Assembly: GCA_040905025.1 (NCBI GenBank)
Contig: JBBDSJ010000127.1
Location: 14,492 to 78,491 of the forward strand
Length of the DNA: 64,000 nt
Reading direction: 5' to 3'
Source: JBBDSJ01 sp040905025
GTDB lineage: Bacteria > Pseudomonadota > Gammaproteobacteria > Methylohalomonadales > Methylohalomonadaceae
Shown here: positions 53,302 through 61,696 of the stretch, piece after piece
Layout: each line of letters opens with the position of its first letter
Numbering within the stretch: position 1 is the stretch's first letter
Made by a program: the position numbers and the translations under genes
The notes under the pieces: generated by a model
What the model saw: the letters and a program-made list of their open reading frames with translations, nothing else
Database searches by the model: none
What the model was told of the DNA's origin: nothing

Positions 53302-54615
53302 ATGCATGATAAATTGCCTACCGTGCCGGATCGCCTCGGCAAATACGAGGTGCAGCGCCAGGTTGGCCGCGGCAGCATGGGGCTGGTCTATCTAGGCTAC
53401 GATCCCTACGCTGATATTCTGATTGCAATCAAGCTGGCATTGTCCGAGTCGCTAAACGACCCCGAGTCCGGTCAGCGCTACCGCAAGATGTTTTTCAACG
53501 AGGCCCATACGGCCGGCCTGCTGACCCACCCGAATATCATCAGCATTCTTGATGCCGGTGTGGATGAGGAAAATTGCTACATCATCATGGAGTATGTTGA
53601 AGGCGGCCTGACGCTGAAAGACTTTACCCGAGTCGACAATCTGTTGCCGTTCGACAAGGTTATCGAGATTATTTTCAAATGTGCCAAGGCGCTGGATTAT
53701 GCCCATCGGCAGGGAGTGATTCACCGCGATATCAAACCTTCCAACCTGCTCCTGACAGCTGATCAGGATATCAAGATCGGTGACTTCAGCATTGCTCATA
53801 TTAATAAAATGGATTCTACCGAGACCCAGCCGCTTGGCATTGTGGGTTCGCCGCGGTATATGTCACCGGAACAGCTGCGCGAAGAATTTGTAAGCAGTCA
53901 AAGTGATTTGTTTTCCCTCGGTGTGGTCATGTACGAACTGTTAACTGGCCGGCATCCATTCCACACAGACAGCTTTTCCCGGTTGGTAAACCTGATCCTC
54001 AATGAAGACCCGCCGCCGATGGCTGATTTCCGGGCCGATCTGCCAGACGCGGTTGAGCAGGTAGTACGAAAAGCGCTGGCCAAGGACATGAACGAACGTT
54101 ACCAGGCCGGTATCGATATGGCTTCGGATCTGAGCCGGGCGTTTGAATCGTTGCAAGCGCCTGAAGCCGAAGTCGCGATCGAAGAGCGTTTCAATCGCGT
54201 CAAGAAGCTCGAGTTTTTTGCCGGTTTTCCCGATGTCGAAATCTGGGAAATCCTGCGCGCCAGTACCTGGCAGGATTACGCTATTGGCAAGGAAATCATT
54301 GTCGAGGGTGATCTGGATGACTGTTTTTACATTATTGTTGGTGGTCATGTGGCCGTGACCAAACGCGATCAGGTCATCCGCGATCTGGCCACCGGTGACT
54401 GTTTCGGTGAAATGGGTTATCTGGCCAAGACCAAGCGCACGGCCAGCATCAAGGCACTGGAAAAAACCTCGTTATTGAAAATCAATTCCACGGTCATCTC
54501 GCAGGTATCATTGAACTGCCAGGTGCGGTTCCTGAAAGTATTCCTGCGTACACTGATTTATCGATTGTCTGCCACCACGGAAAAAATTTCCGCCGACGAT
54601 CACGCCCACGAATAG
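53302..54615 (+). CDS. Ser/Thr protein kinase with cyclic nucleotide-binding domain, paralogue 2
   Basis: A 437-residue paralogue of 48441-49736, similar along its full length. VGRGSMGLVY (21-30), Lys44 in IAIKLAL, HRDIKPSN (141-148), and DFS again in place of DFG. Its cNMP domain carries FGEMGYLAKTKRTAS. Shared stretches such as RYRKMFFNEAHTAG and LFSLG-VVMYELLTG show a duplication within about 5 kb. It is 10 bp upstream of the photolyase gene, so the two may be cotranscribed. Ligand (cAMP, cGMP or other) and substrates are unknown. Confidence 0.93.
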   Translation: MHDKLPTVPDRLGKYEVQRQVGRGSMGLVYLGYDPYADILIAIKLALSESLNDPESGQRYRKMFFNEAHTAGLLTHPNIISILDAGVDEENCYIIMEYVEGGLTLKDFTRVDNLLPFDKVIEIIFKCAKALDYAHRQGVIHRDIKPSNLLLTADQDIKIGDFSIAHINKMDSTETQPLGIVGSPRYMSPEQLREEFVSSQSDLFSLGVVMYELLTGRHPFHTDSFSRLVNLILNEDPPPMADFRADLPDAVEQVVRKALAKDMNERYQAGIDMASDLSRAFESLQAPEAEVAIEERFNRVKKLEFFAGFPDVEIWEILRASTWQDYAIGKEIIVEGDLDDCFYIIVGGHVAVTKRDQVIRDLATGDCFGEMGYLAKTKRTASIKALEKTSLLKINSTVISQVSLNCQVRFLKVFLRTLIYRLSATTEKISADDHAHE

Positions 54616-54625
54616 TTGTTTATTA

Positions 54626-56074
54626 ATGATGGCACCCACTCTTGTCTGGCTGCGCCAGGACTTGCGGCTTGACGACAACCCGGCCTTGAAAGCCGCACAA
54701 CAACGCAAACAGCCGGTGATCCCGGTGTATATCCTCGATCCGGATTCCGAAGGCGACTGGGCGCCGGCCAGTGCCAGCCGTTACTGGTTGCATCAATCCC
54801 TGCGGGCACTTGATGAACAACTGCAAACCTGTGGTTCACGTCTGATTCTGCGTCAAGGCGACAGTCTTGCCGAATTGCAACAACTTGCTAAACAGACCGG
54901 TGCCGAAGCGGTGTACTGGAACCGGCGCTACGAGCCGGCCGTAGTCAAACGCGATGCAACCATCAAGCAACAACTGCTGGATCAGGATATTGACGCGCAA
55001 AGTTTTAATGGCGCATTGCTGCATGAACCACCGCAGACAAAAAACAAACAGGGCAAACCGTTTCGCGTTTTCACCCCGTTCTGGAAACATTGCCGCAGCC
55101 TCGGTGAGCCTGAACCGCCAGTTGCCGGTGTGCGCAAATTGGCGGCACCGGACAAATGGCCGGACGCGGTCACTCTTGAAAAGCTGGCGCTGGAGCCGGC
55201 TATCGACTGGGCCGGTGGTATTGCCGCCAGCTGGGAGTTTGGCGCCAAAGCGGCGGAAAAGGCGCTGGATGATTTTCTTGCCGAAGGTCTGAATGGCTAC
55301 CCGACACAGCGTGATTTCCCGGGAAAACAAGGCGTGTCGGTCTTATCGCCACGCCTGCATTTTGGTGAATTGAGTCCACGCCAAATCTGGCAGCGGGTAC
55401 GCGAGTTTGACGCCGGGCAGGGACGGGTATCGGAAACGACCGCTGCGGAAAAGTTTTTGCGCCAACTGGGCTGGCGTGAATTTGGCCACCATTTGCTGTA
55501 TCACTTTCCACATACCACCGATAAACCCTTGAACGAAACGTATGCCGACTTTCCGTGGCGCAAAAATGCCAAAGCACTGCGTGCCTGGCAACGCGGCCGG
55601 ACCGGTTATCCTATTGTCGATGCCGGTATGCGCCAGCTCTGGCATACCGGCTACATGCATAATCGCGTACGTATGGTGGTGGCGTCATTTCTGGTCAAGG
55701 ATTTATTGATTCACTGGCGCGACGGCGCATGCTGGTTCTGGGATACGCTGGTTGATGCCGATCTCGCCAACAACACGCTGGGCTGGCAATGGGCGGCCGG
55801 TTGCGGTGCCGATGCTGCACCGTATTTCCGCATTTTCAATCCGGTACTGCAAAGCCAGCGCTTCGATGCCGATGGTGCCTACATTCGCCGCTGGGTGCCG
55901 GAACTCGCCGAACTCAATAACAAGGCTATCCATGAGCCATGGCAGGCCGACAGCAGTATTCTCAAGGCCGCCAACGTCAAACTCGGTGACAACTATCCGC
56001 AACCCATCGTCGATCACAAGCAGGCACGTCAGGATGCTCTGGCGGCATTGAAGACGATTACCGGAAAAAGATGA
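54626..56074 (+). CDS. phrB: Deoxyribodipyrimidine photo-lyase
   Basis: Light-dependent DNA repair flavoprotein, class I CPD photolyase, 482 residues. The N-terminal antenna domain starts MAPTLVWLRQDLRLDDNPAL. The FAD domain has FLRQLGWREFGHHLLYHFP, GRTGYPIVDAGMRQLW, MHNRVRMVVASFLVKDLLIHW and NNTLGWQWAAGCGADAAPYFRIF (separate conserved stretches). It lies just upstream of a lipid-modification operon; this pairing recurs in singlet-oxygen and light-response regulons of proteobacteria. No sigma factor/anti-sigma pair is visible here. Confidence 0.96.
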   Translation: MMAPTLVWLRQDLRLDDNPALKAAQQRKQPVIPVYILDPDSEGDWAPASASRYWLHQSLRALDEQLQTCGSRLILRQGDSLAELQQLAKQTGAEAVYWNRRYEPAVVKRDATIKQQLLDQDIDAQSFNGALLHEPPQTKNKQGKPFRVFTPFWKHCRSLGEPEPPVAGVRKLAAPDKWPDAVTLEKLALEPAIDWAGGIAASWEFGAKAAEKALDDFLAEGLNGYPTQRDFPGKQGVSVLSPRLHFGELSPRQIWQRVREFDAGQGRVSETTAAEKFLRQLGWREFGHHLLYHFPHTTDKPLNETYADFPWRKNAKALRAWQRGRTGYPIVDAGMRQLWHTGYMHNRVRMVVASFLVKDLLIHWRDGACWFWDTLVDADLANNTLGWQWAAGCGADAAPYFRIFNPVLQSQRFDADGAYIRRWVPELAELNNKAIHEPWQADSSILKAANVKLGDNYPQPIVDHKQARQDALAALKTITGKR

Positions 56075-56173
56075 AGTGTCCTCTGTCGGTAGTTACAGTA
56101 GTAATTATTTGGAAACATCTGATTCATTACGTCCTTTGATTTCGTAACTGGCGTATCGATGCACCACTATCCA

Positions 56174-56385
56174 GAGGTTTCTGCGGCACAAGGATGTGCC
56201 GCCATTTCCCAATCATGTAAGTGATTGGGAAATGAAGAAACACGAAAATCGTATTTTCGATATTGCGTCCTTTGCTACGTGACCGCTACATCCATGTAGC
56301 ACTGCTCGTGCTCTGAGAAGTGGCACACGGAGGTGCTGCTTACGGAGCCAAGGATGCATAACTCCAGGAGGGAGTTATTCAGAGC
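56174..56385 (+). ncRNA. Multi-hairpin element, copy 2 (Csr-like loops)
   Basis: The 315-base gap after phrB holds the counterpart of 14568-14720. It contains GCGGCAC/GTGCCGC with hexaloop AAGGAT (56183-56202), a 13-bp stem CATTTCCCAATCA/TGATTGGGAAATG (56203-56234), and CGAAAAT/ATTTTCG (56243-56259). These are followed by GCTCTGA/TCAGAGC (56310-56385). That last stem encloses GCAC-ACGGAG-GTGC (56323-56336), AAGGAT at 56350-56355, and TAACTCC-AGGAG-GGAGTTA (56359-56377). An extra palindrome GCTACAT/ATGTAGC is at 56285-56300. Bases 56186-56197 match the CsrA consensus at 11 of 12 positions. Confidence 0.5.
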
Positions 56386-56389
56386 TTCC

Positions 56390-56806
56390 TTAGAACGGGT
56401 TGATAATCTGCAACTTGCCGATGCGCTGTTCATGTTGCATGTCTTCACTCAACAGCCGCTTGCTGCCGGATTCAAGTGCAGCCGCAATAATTAGCGCGTC
56501 ATAAAAACTGTAGCCGTAACGCGATTTGGTTTCCAGAGCCTGTTGATAAAGCGCCTTGCCTGGCATGATCCGCCACATAGGCATGAGTACCTGGTTCAGA
56601 AACAGGGCAGCGTCCGCAGCGGTAACGGGCTTAGCCAGTTTCTGTGTGAGAACATTCAGCGTTTCCTGCACCACCTGAAAACTGATACAGCCACGCCGGG
56701 TTTGAATACTGTCGCTGATGATGGATTCGGCAATCTGGCGCTTTTTTGCGTGCTTCTCGTCGAACAAGTAGACGAAGATATTTGAGTCGATGAAATCAAC
56801 GCTCAT
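56390..56806 (-). CDS. vapC: VapC-type PIN-domain toxin
   Basis: A 138-residue PIN ribonuclease. The acidic residues of the active site are visible in FIDSNIFVYLFDE, the Glu of VVQETLNVL, and YGYSFYDALIIAAAL. It would cleave RNA, often tRNA, when free of antitoxin. It overlaps the antitoxin gene by 11 bp. Its stop lies 5 bp from the end of the multi-hairpin element. Confidence 0.9.
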   Translation of the reverse strand: MSVDFIDSNIFVYLFDEKHAKKRQIAESIISDSIQTRRGCISFQVVQETLNVLTQKLAKPVTAADAALFLNQVLMPMWRIMPGKALYQQALETKSRYGYSFYDALIIAAALESGSKRLLSEDMQHEQRIGKLQIINPF

Positions 56807-57020
56807 TCATCTCGTCCCGGCTGAAGTGGCGGCCACCGGTGCGGGCTTTTTTTTGTAAATCCGCGATTAATGCGAGTGCGGTTTCTGCCTGCTGCTGCTG
56901 CTGTACATACTCAGCCAGCCAGCGGCGGAACTCGGCATTCAGCGTCGTGTGCTGCTCACGCGCCTTGGCACGGGCGGCCTCGATCAAGCGATCTTCTGCA
57001 CTTAAGGTTATGTTTTTCAT
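56796..57020 (-). CDS. VapB-type ribbon-helix-helix antitoxin
   Basis: A 74-residue protein starting MKNITLSAEDRLIEAARAKA, the strand-helix pattern of a ribbon-helix-helix DNA-binding domain, followed by a glutamine-rich helix and a basic tail. It precedes and overlaps vapC, so it should bind the toxin and repress the operon. The direct run ATTATAGTGTACACAT upstream (about 57052-57067) contains a small palindrome, GTGTACAC, that could be its operator. Confidence 0.85.
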   Translation of the reverse strand: MKNITLSAEDRLIEAARAKAREQHTTLNAEFRRWLAEYVQQQQQAETALALIADLQKKARTGGRHFSRDEMNER

Positions 57021-57102
57021 TATATTTTCAAGCTATTGAAATAATTGGACACTATTATAGTGTACACATAAATAGTGTCCATTTCACCCTGAAAACCATG
57101 AT

Positions 57103-58131
57103 TTACCGTTTAACAAACCGGTAATGTCCCACCAGCCATTGATTGCCGTGGTCGTAGCCGAATAATTCAGCGCAGGCCATGAAAAACATGCGCCAGCGTT
57201 GCAGCCAGACAGCGGCCTGATCCTCGCCATAGGTCAGCTTGAACAAATCCAGAATGCCGGTCTTGTTGGCATCCGTATTTTGCAGCCAGCCCTCGGCAGT
57301 CTGCTGGTAATGCGTGCCGCTGACCCGCCATTGCTTATCGAGCAACAATTCACGCTGGAAGTTGAGTAAATAGTTTTCGGATGGCATCAGTCCGCCGGTA
57401 AAGAAGTAACGCCCCATCCAGTTGTCTTCACCCTCGGTCTCAAACGGATAAGTGAATACCCGATGGCAGAAAATGTGCACGAACAATTTACCGCCCGGTT
57501 TCAGCCAGAAGCTAATCCGGCGCATCAGTTCAGCGTGATTACGCATGTGCTCAAACATTTCAATAGAGATGACCCGATCGAATTGCCTGCCGATGTTGAA
57601 GTTATTGATGTCAGCCGTAATCACATTCACGTTCGATAGCCCGCGCTCTGAACACTGCTGCATGATATATTCACGCTGGCCGCTGGAATTACTGACCGCG
57701 GTAATATTCGCACTCGGATAGTGCGTGGCCATCCACAAGGTAATCGCGCCCCAGCCACAGCCCAGTTCGAGAACGTCCTGGCCATCGATCAGTTCAGCGC
57801 GTTCGCAAGTCAGTTGCAACATGGCGGCCTCGGCAGCGTCCAGTGTGGTCACACCGGCAGGAAAATAACAGCCGCTGTACTTAAGATGTTTGCCCAATGC
57901 CAGCTTGAAAAACTCTGCCGGTACTTCGTAATGCTGTTCATTGGCGGCATCGGTTTCAACGGCGATGGGCCCATTACTGAAATCATTCAACAGTTTTTGA
58001 AAACGGGCAAACTGTGCTTCACTACCGCCGCTGCCTTCTTCACGCAGGCGCCTGGCCAGCAACCGGCGCATACCCAGACGCGCCAGTGCGTCAGGAATCA
58101 GGCCGTGTTCACATAAATCGATCAGACTCAT
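57103..58131 (-). CDS. Cyclopropane-synthase-like SAM methyltransferase
   Basis: A 342-residue class I methyltransferase of the CFA/coclaurine N-methyltransferase-like group. HLKYSGCYFPAG, VLELGCGWGAITLWMA (SAM loop, about 118-133), SIEMFEHMRNH and KLFVHIFCHR are its marks. It is shorter than, and clearly distinct from, the other Cfa enzyme at 59602. It follows the DUF1295 gene beyond a 140-bp gap with a REP-like repeat. It probably modifies unsaturated acyl chains in phospholipids; whether it forms a cyclopropane, a methyl branch or a furan precursor is not known. Confidence 0.88.
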   Translation of the reverse strand: MSLIDLCEHGLIPDALARLGMRRLLARRLREEGSGGSEAQFARFQKLLNDFSNGPIAVETDAANEQHYEVPAEFFKLALGKHLKYSGCYFPAGVTTLDAAEAAMLQLTCERAELIDGQDVLELGCGWGAITLWMATHYPSANITAVSNSSGQREYIMQQCSERGLSNVNVITADINNFNIGRQFDRVISIEMFEHMRNHAELMRRISFWLKPGGKLFVHIFCHRVFTYPFETEGEDNWMGRYFFTGGLMPSENYLLNFQRELLLDKQWRVSGTHYQQTAEGWLQNTDANKTGILDLFKLTYGEDQAAVWLQRWRMFFMACAELFGYDHGNQWLVGHYRFVKR

Positions 58132-58177
58132 AATTTACAATTGACTCTTGTTTATAGAATTGGATTGCTTACTGTTA

Positions 58178-58231
58178 GTAGGAGCGCAGTTTACTGCGCG
58201 AATCTAATCGCCGAATAAATTCGGCTCCTAC
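58178..58231. repeat. REP-like palindromic repeat
   Basis: The outer stem GTAGGAGC/GCTCCTAC encloses two further hairpins, GCGCAGT-TT-ACTGCGC (58184-58199) and GCCGAAT-AA-ATTCGGC (58210-58225), making a three-way cruciform. GTAGGAGC...GCTCCTAC repeats of this type are common between genes in gammaproteobacteria, notably Pseudomonas. It lies between two genes of the lipid operon. Confidence 0.75.
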
Positions 58232-58271
58232 CGGATTTTTTTGTGTCTTTGCGAGGGAGACATCAACTATC

Positions 58272-59054
58272 TCAGCTTTTCGGAAACCATGGAAAAAACG
58301 CGCTGGTGGTTTTCTGGTAGTCACGGTAGTCATCGCCGCGCGAGCGGATCGCCTGCTGTTCGGTATAGGGAATGCCGGTAAAGCGATACAGGAAAGCAAA
58401 CATCAATAGCGGGCCGGCAAGCACTGTCAGCCACCAATAACCACTGCCGATGCTTAAAAACACATACGCGAACCAGTGTAACCATTCAAAGAAATAATTC
58501 GGGTGGCGCGAATAGCGCCACAAGCCGACACGGCAGGTCTTGCCCTTGCTGTCCGGCTGGCGTTTGAACTGCGCCAGTTGCCAGTCGGCCAGCGATTCAC
58601 CAGCAACAGCAATCAGGTAAATAACAATCGCCAGCAATGACCAGACGGTAAATTTGGCTACCGGATTGGAAGCCACGACCAGAAGCGGGATCGAGAATAC
58701 AATGGCAAACCCGGCCTGTGCCTGGAAAAACCAGAACATGCCCTGTTGCTGCTTGTCGCCCCAGTACTCACGCAGATACAGATAGCGGCCGTCTTCCGGA
58801 TAGTCGCGAATACGGACAAACAGATGCAATGCCAGCCGCAATGACCAGAACAGGGCGAAGACCAGCATCAGGGTTTTTGGCAAGAATGCGCCGCTGGCAA
58901 GTGCGGCATAAAAAATTGCGAGACCACCGAGGCAGAGTGACCAGGCCAGATCAACGATGCCGGCATCATTGAGTTTGCGTTGTAAAAACCAGACGCCCAG
59001 CATGATCATACTGCAGGCGACAGCACCAATAATTATCAGACTTATCACAGCCAT
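58272..59054 (-). CDS. DUF1295 membrane protein (steroid-reductase-like)
   Basis: A 260-residue protein with about six membrane helices. The C-terminal NYFFEWLHWFAYVF, RYSRHPNY and the closing RSRGDDYRDYQKTTSAFFPWFPK match DUF1295, related to 5-alpha steroid reductases and isoprenylcysteine methyltransferases. RHPNYFFEW is the likely cofactor-binding motif. Its start overlaps the stop of the DUF2878 gene. It is a recurring partner of Cfa-type enzymes; a reductive step on a modified fatty acid is conceivable but unproven. Confidence 0.88.
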   Translation of the reverse strand: MAVISLIIIGAVACSMIMLGVWFLQRKLNDAGIVDLAWSLCLGGLAIFYAALASGAFLPKTLMLVFALFWSLRLALHLFVRIRDYPEDGRYLYLREYWGDKQQQGMFWFFQAQAGFAIVFSIPLLVVASNPVAKFTVWSLLAIVIYLIAVAGESLADWQLAQFKRQPDSKGKTCRVGLWRYSRHPNYFFEWLHWFAYVFLSIGSGYWWLTVLAGPLLMFAFLYRFTGIPYTEQQAIRSRGDDYRDYQKTTSAFFPWFPKS

Positions 59055-59605
59055 CAGGCAGTATCCTTTAGAGCAGTCAGTTGTTGCTGGCGCACGAACC
59101 AGCCACTGAGATAAACCAGCAGGGGGGTCACCAAAGCCCAGGCCAGACCAATAATCAACAGTGCCGGCCAGACGGATTCGGTTTGAATAAATACCGCGTT
59201 CAGTTTAACGCCGCCGTAGTAAGCCAGTGGCCCGCCGACAAAACCAAACACAACACTCAATGGCAGAAAACCCTGCAACCAGCGCAGGCAATAATTCAGC
59301 GCCAGTGAAAAATTCAGCCACAGTGCAATAATCCACCACGGCGCAAAATCCGGTCCCGGTGCCGGGCTGGCATAGGCAAGTAACCCGGTCTGACTGTAGG
59401 CTGTATCAATAATCGTGCCGATTATGCCGGCGGTAATGAAGATATACACGTCAGCACGCCGATGCCTGGAGATCGATAATTGCCAGACAGCAAATCCCAG
59501 CAATGCCAGCAAGCCAATCCAGGCCTTGTTATTGGCGGCACCGAGTACACAGGCAAACCAGACCGCGTTGAAGATGACCAGATTAACAAAAATAGCAAGC
59601 TTCAT
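59054..59605 (-). CDS. DUF2878 membrane protein
   Basis: About 183 residues with five to six membrane helices. The ATG at 59605 (MKLAIFVNLVIFN) overlaps the stop of the upstream Cfa gene and removes an unsupported 13-residue lead. SRHRRADVYIFITAGIIGTI and the following SPAPGPDFAPWW fit DUF2878. The family is uncharacterised and occurs in this same gene neighbourhood. It is translationally coupled on both sides. Confidence 0.85.
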   Translation of the reverse strand: MKLAIFVNLVIFNAVWFACVLGAANNKAWIGLLALLGFAVWQLSISRHRRADVYIFITAGIIGTIIDTAYSQTGLLAYASPAPGPDFAPWWIIALWLNFSLALNYCLRWLQGFLPLSVVFGFVGGPLAYYGGVKLNAVFIQTESVWPALLIIGLAWALVTPLLVYLSGWFVRQQQLTALKDTA

Positions 59606-60882
59606 ATTGGCAGGACTCGTGCGGGTGATGACCACGATTGGCAACGTGGTTTGGTAAACAGCAGTTGCACATCACTGATCGCGCGTTCGGCAAAACCGCC
59701 TTCGCAATACGCCAGATAAAAATCCCACATGCGCTGGAATTGACGGTCGTAGCCCAGTTGCTCAAGTTCCGGCAAGTGCAGATGAAAACGTTCACGCCAA
59801 TGCTGCAGGGTTTTGACATAGTGCAGGCCGATATCTTCCATATCTGTCAGTTTCAGATCACTGGCCTGGGTGGCAGCCGTGCAGATCGTTGTGACCGATG
59901 GAATGAAGCTGCCCGGAAATATATAGCGCTTGATGAAGTCGACTTCATTGACAGCATGTTTGTAACGTTGATCGTCAATGGTGATTGATTGCAATAACAG
60001 CATGCCGTCCGGTTTCAGCAAGCTGCTGCATTTGTTGACATAGGTGTTCAGGAACTGATGGCCAACGGCCTCGACCATTTCAATTGACACCAGCTTGTCG
60101 AACTGGCCGCTGAGTTCACGATAGTCTTTCAGTAAAAGTGTGATCCGATCCTGTAAACCGCGGGCGGCGACGCGTTGTTTGGTATAGTCGTATTGCTCCT
60201 GCGAGATTGTCGTCGTGGTGACATGACAACCAAAATGTTCGGCGGCATGCAGCGCAAAACCGCCCCAGCCGGTACCGATTTCGATCACGTTGTCGCCGGG
60301 ATGCAGTTGCAGTTTGCGGCAGATGCGATCCAGCTTGTTACGCGAGGCACGGGCCAGATCATCTTCCGGTTGCTCAAACACTGCGCACGAATACATCATC
60401 GTGTCATCGAGCACGCGCTCGAACAATTGATTGCCAAGATCATAATGCGCAGCGATATTGCGGCGGCTGCCATCGGCAGTATTGCGGTTAAACCAGTGCC
60501 AGCCCTTGTTCATTTGGTTGACGATCCATGCACTGCCACCTTCCAGTGTATCCATGACCTGGCGGTTACGCGCCATGATGCGGATTAGCTTCGTCAGGTC
60601 GTCGCATTCCCAGTAGCCATCCATGTAGGCTTCCGCCGCACCGTTACTGCCGCCGAAGCCGAGGGCGCGATAAAACGCCGGATGTAATACGCTAATGCGT
60701 ACTTCCAGATCAGTCTGGCCGGTGGCTTGACCGAAAGTCGTGACTTCGCCATCTTCCAATAAATGAATACGACCTTCCGGCAACTGCTGTAACCGCTTGA
60801 GGATTTGCTTGCGTAACAGCCGATCCAGACGGCGTTCCTGTTTGTCGACGACGGCGGGCACCTGTTGTGATTTGTCAGTCAT
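59602..60882 (-). CDS. cfa: Cyclopropane-fatty-acyl-phospholipid synthase
   Basis: A 426-residue CFA synthase. The N-terminal lipid-binding part (GFGGSNGAAEAYMDGYWECDDL, about 96-117) is followed by IAAHYDLGNQLFERVLDDTMMYSCAVF and the SAM motif VIEIGTGWGGFALHAA. SIEMVEAVGH and LLQSITI carry the Glu and the carbonate-site region known from Escherichia coli. It adds methylene from SAM across cis double bonds of membrane phospholipids. It overlaps DUF1365 upstream and DUF2878 downstream. Confidence 0.94.
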   Translation of the reverse strand: MTDKSQQVPAVVDKQERRLDRLLRKQILKRLQQLPEGRIHLLEDGEVTTFGQATGQTDLEVRISVLHPAFYRALGFGGSNGAAEAYMDGYWECDDLTKLIRIMARNRQVMDTLEGGSAWIVNQMNKGWHWFNRNTADGSRRNIAAHYDLGNQLFERVLDDTMMYSCAVFEQPEDDLARASRNKLDRICRKLQLHPGDNVIEIGTGWGGFALHAAEHFGCHVTTTTISQEQYDYTKQRVAARGLQDRITLLLKDYRELSGQFDKLVSIEMVEAVGHQFLNTYVNKCSSLLKPDGMLLLQSITIDDQRYKHAVNEVDFIKRYIFPGSFIPSVTTICTAATQASDLKLTDMEDIGLHYVKTLQHWRERFHLHLPELEQLGYDRQFQRMWDFYLAYCEGGFAERAISDVQLLFTKPRCQSWSSPARVLPI

Positions 60883-61696
60883 TTATTGCACCTTGGTTTG
60901 TACGTTTGCCGTTATCCGGATGATCGTAGACCGGGCTGCGTTTGCACCAGAGTTTAAATGCCTGCCAATAGATCAATACAATGACTTGCGCCGTCATCCA
61001 GGGATATCGGCATAAAACTCCGGCAAGGCTTTTGCCTGTCATCGGTTGTTGCTTCAGTGTCAGCGTGGCGTCAAATACGCAACGCTTGTCGGTAGTGTCC
61101 GGCATGAAATTTTGCATATGAATCTGACAACGCGAGTCATCTATCCGGAAACGCCAGTGATACTGCTGATCCATTGGATTAAACGGCGAGATGTGAAATT
61201 CCTTATCGAAACTGAACTCGAACTGGTTGTCAGCTGATGCTGTACAGTCGAGCACGTAACAATGCTGCTCGCCCCAGGGCGTATTGTTGATCTCGGCGAT
61301 AATGGCCTCGATCCGGTCACCTTGCGTATTGTAACAAAAGTAAAAATTGACCGGGTTGAAGCCATAACCGAAATAGCGCATATGGGTCAACAGCCGCACG
61401 GGTCCATCAGGCCGTTTACCGGTCTGGTTATTGACCAGATCCAGCGCCGCCTGTTTGAGTGGTGTCGCCGGATCACTTTCATTGCGCAGATAATCAGTGC
61501 GGCGAAACCGCGCCAGTGCCGGCCGTGAAGTCGACCAGCACCAGCGGTTTTTGAATACCGTATCCAGTTCGTCAAGATCCAGCGCTACCATAAACAATGG
61601 ATAGCGAAAACTGTTCGTTACCGGCGTATGCCGGCGGTGTTGAATCGTGCCGGTATACAGCGCGCTGTTCAGTGATTTGTCAGTCGATGTCACCAT
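60875..61696 (-). CDS. DUF1365 family protein
   Basis: About 273 residues from ATG 61696 (MVTSTDKSLNSALYTG), which overlaps the stop of the FAD-oxidase gene; a start at 61717 is possible. The family segments HRRHTPVTNSFRYPLFMVALDLDEL, RYFGYGFNPVNFYFCY and FHISPFNPMDQQYHW are clear. DUF1365, an FAD amine oxidase and Cfa form a conserved trio across proteobacteria; the biochemical role is unknown. One membrane-associated stretch is near the C-terminus. Confidence 0.9.
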   Translation of the reverse strand: MVTSTDKSLNSALYTGTIQHRRHTPVTNSFRYPLFMVALDLDELDTVFKNRWCWSTSRPALARFRRTDYLRNESDPATPLKQAALDLVNNQTGKRPDGPVRLLTHMRYFGYGFNPVNFYFCYNTQGDRIEAIIAEINNTPWGEQHCYVLDCTASADNQFEFSFDKEFHISPFNPMDQQYHWRFRIDDSRCQIHMQNFMPDTTDKRCVFDATLTLKQQPMTGKSLAGVLCRYPWMTAQVIVLIYWQAFKLWCKRSPVYDHPDNGKRTNQGAIND

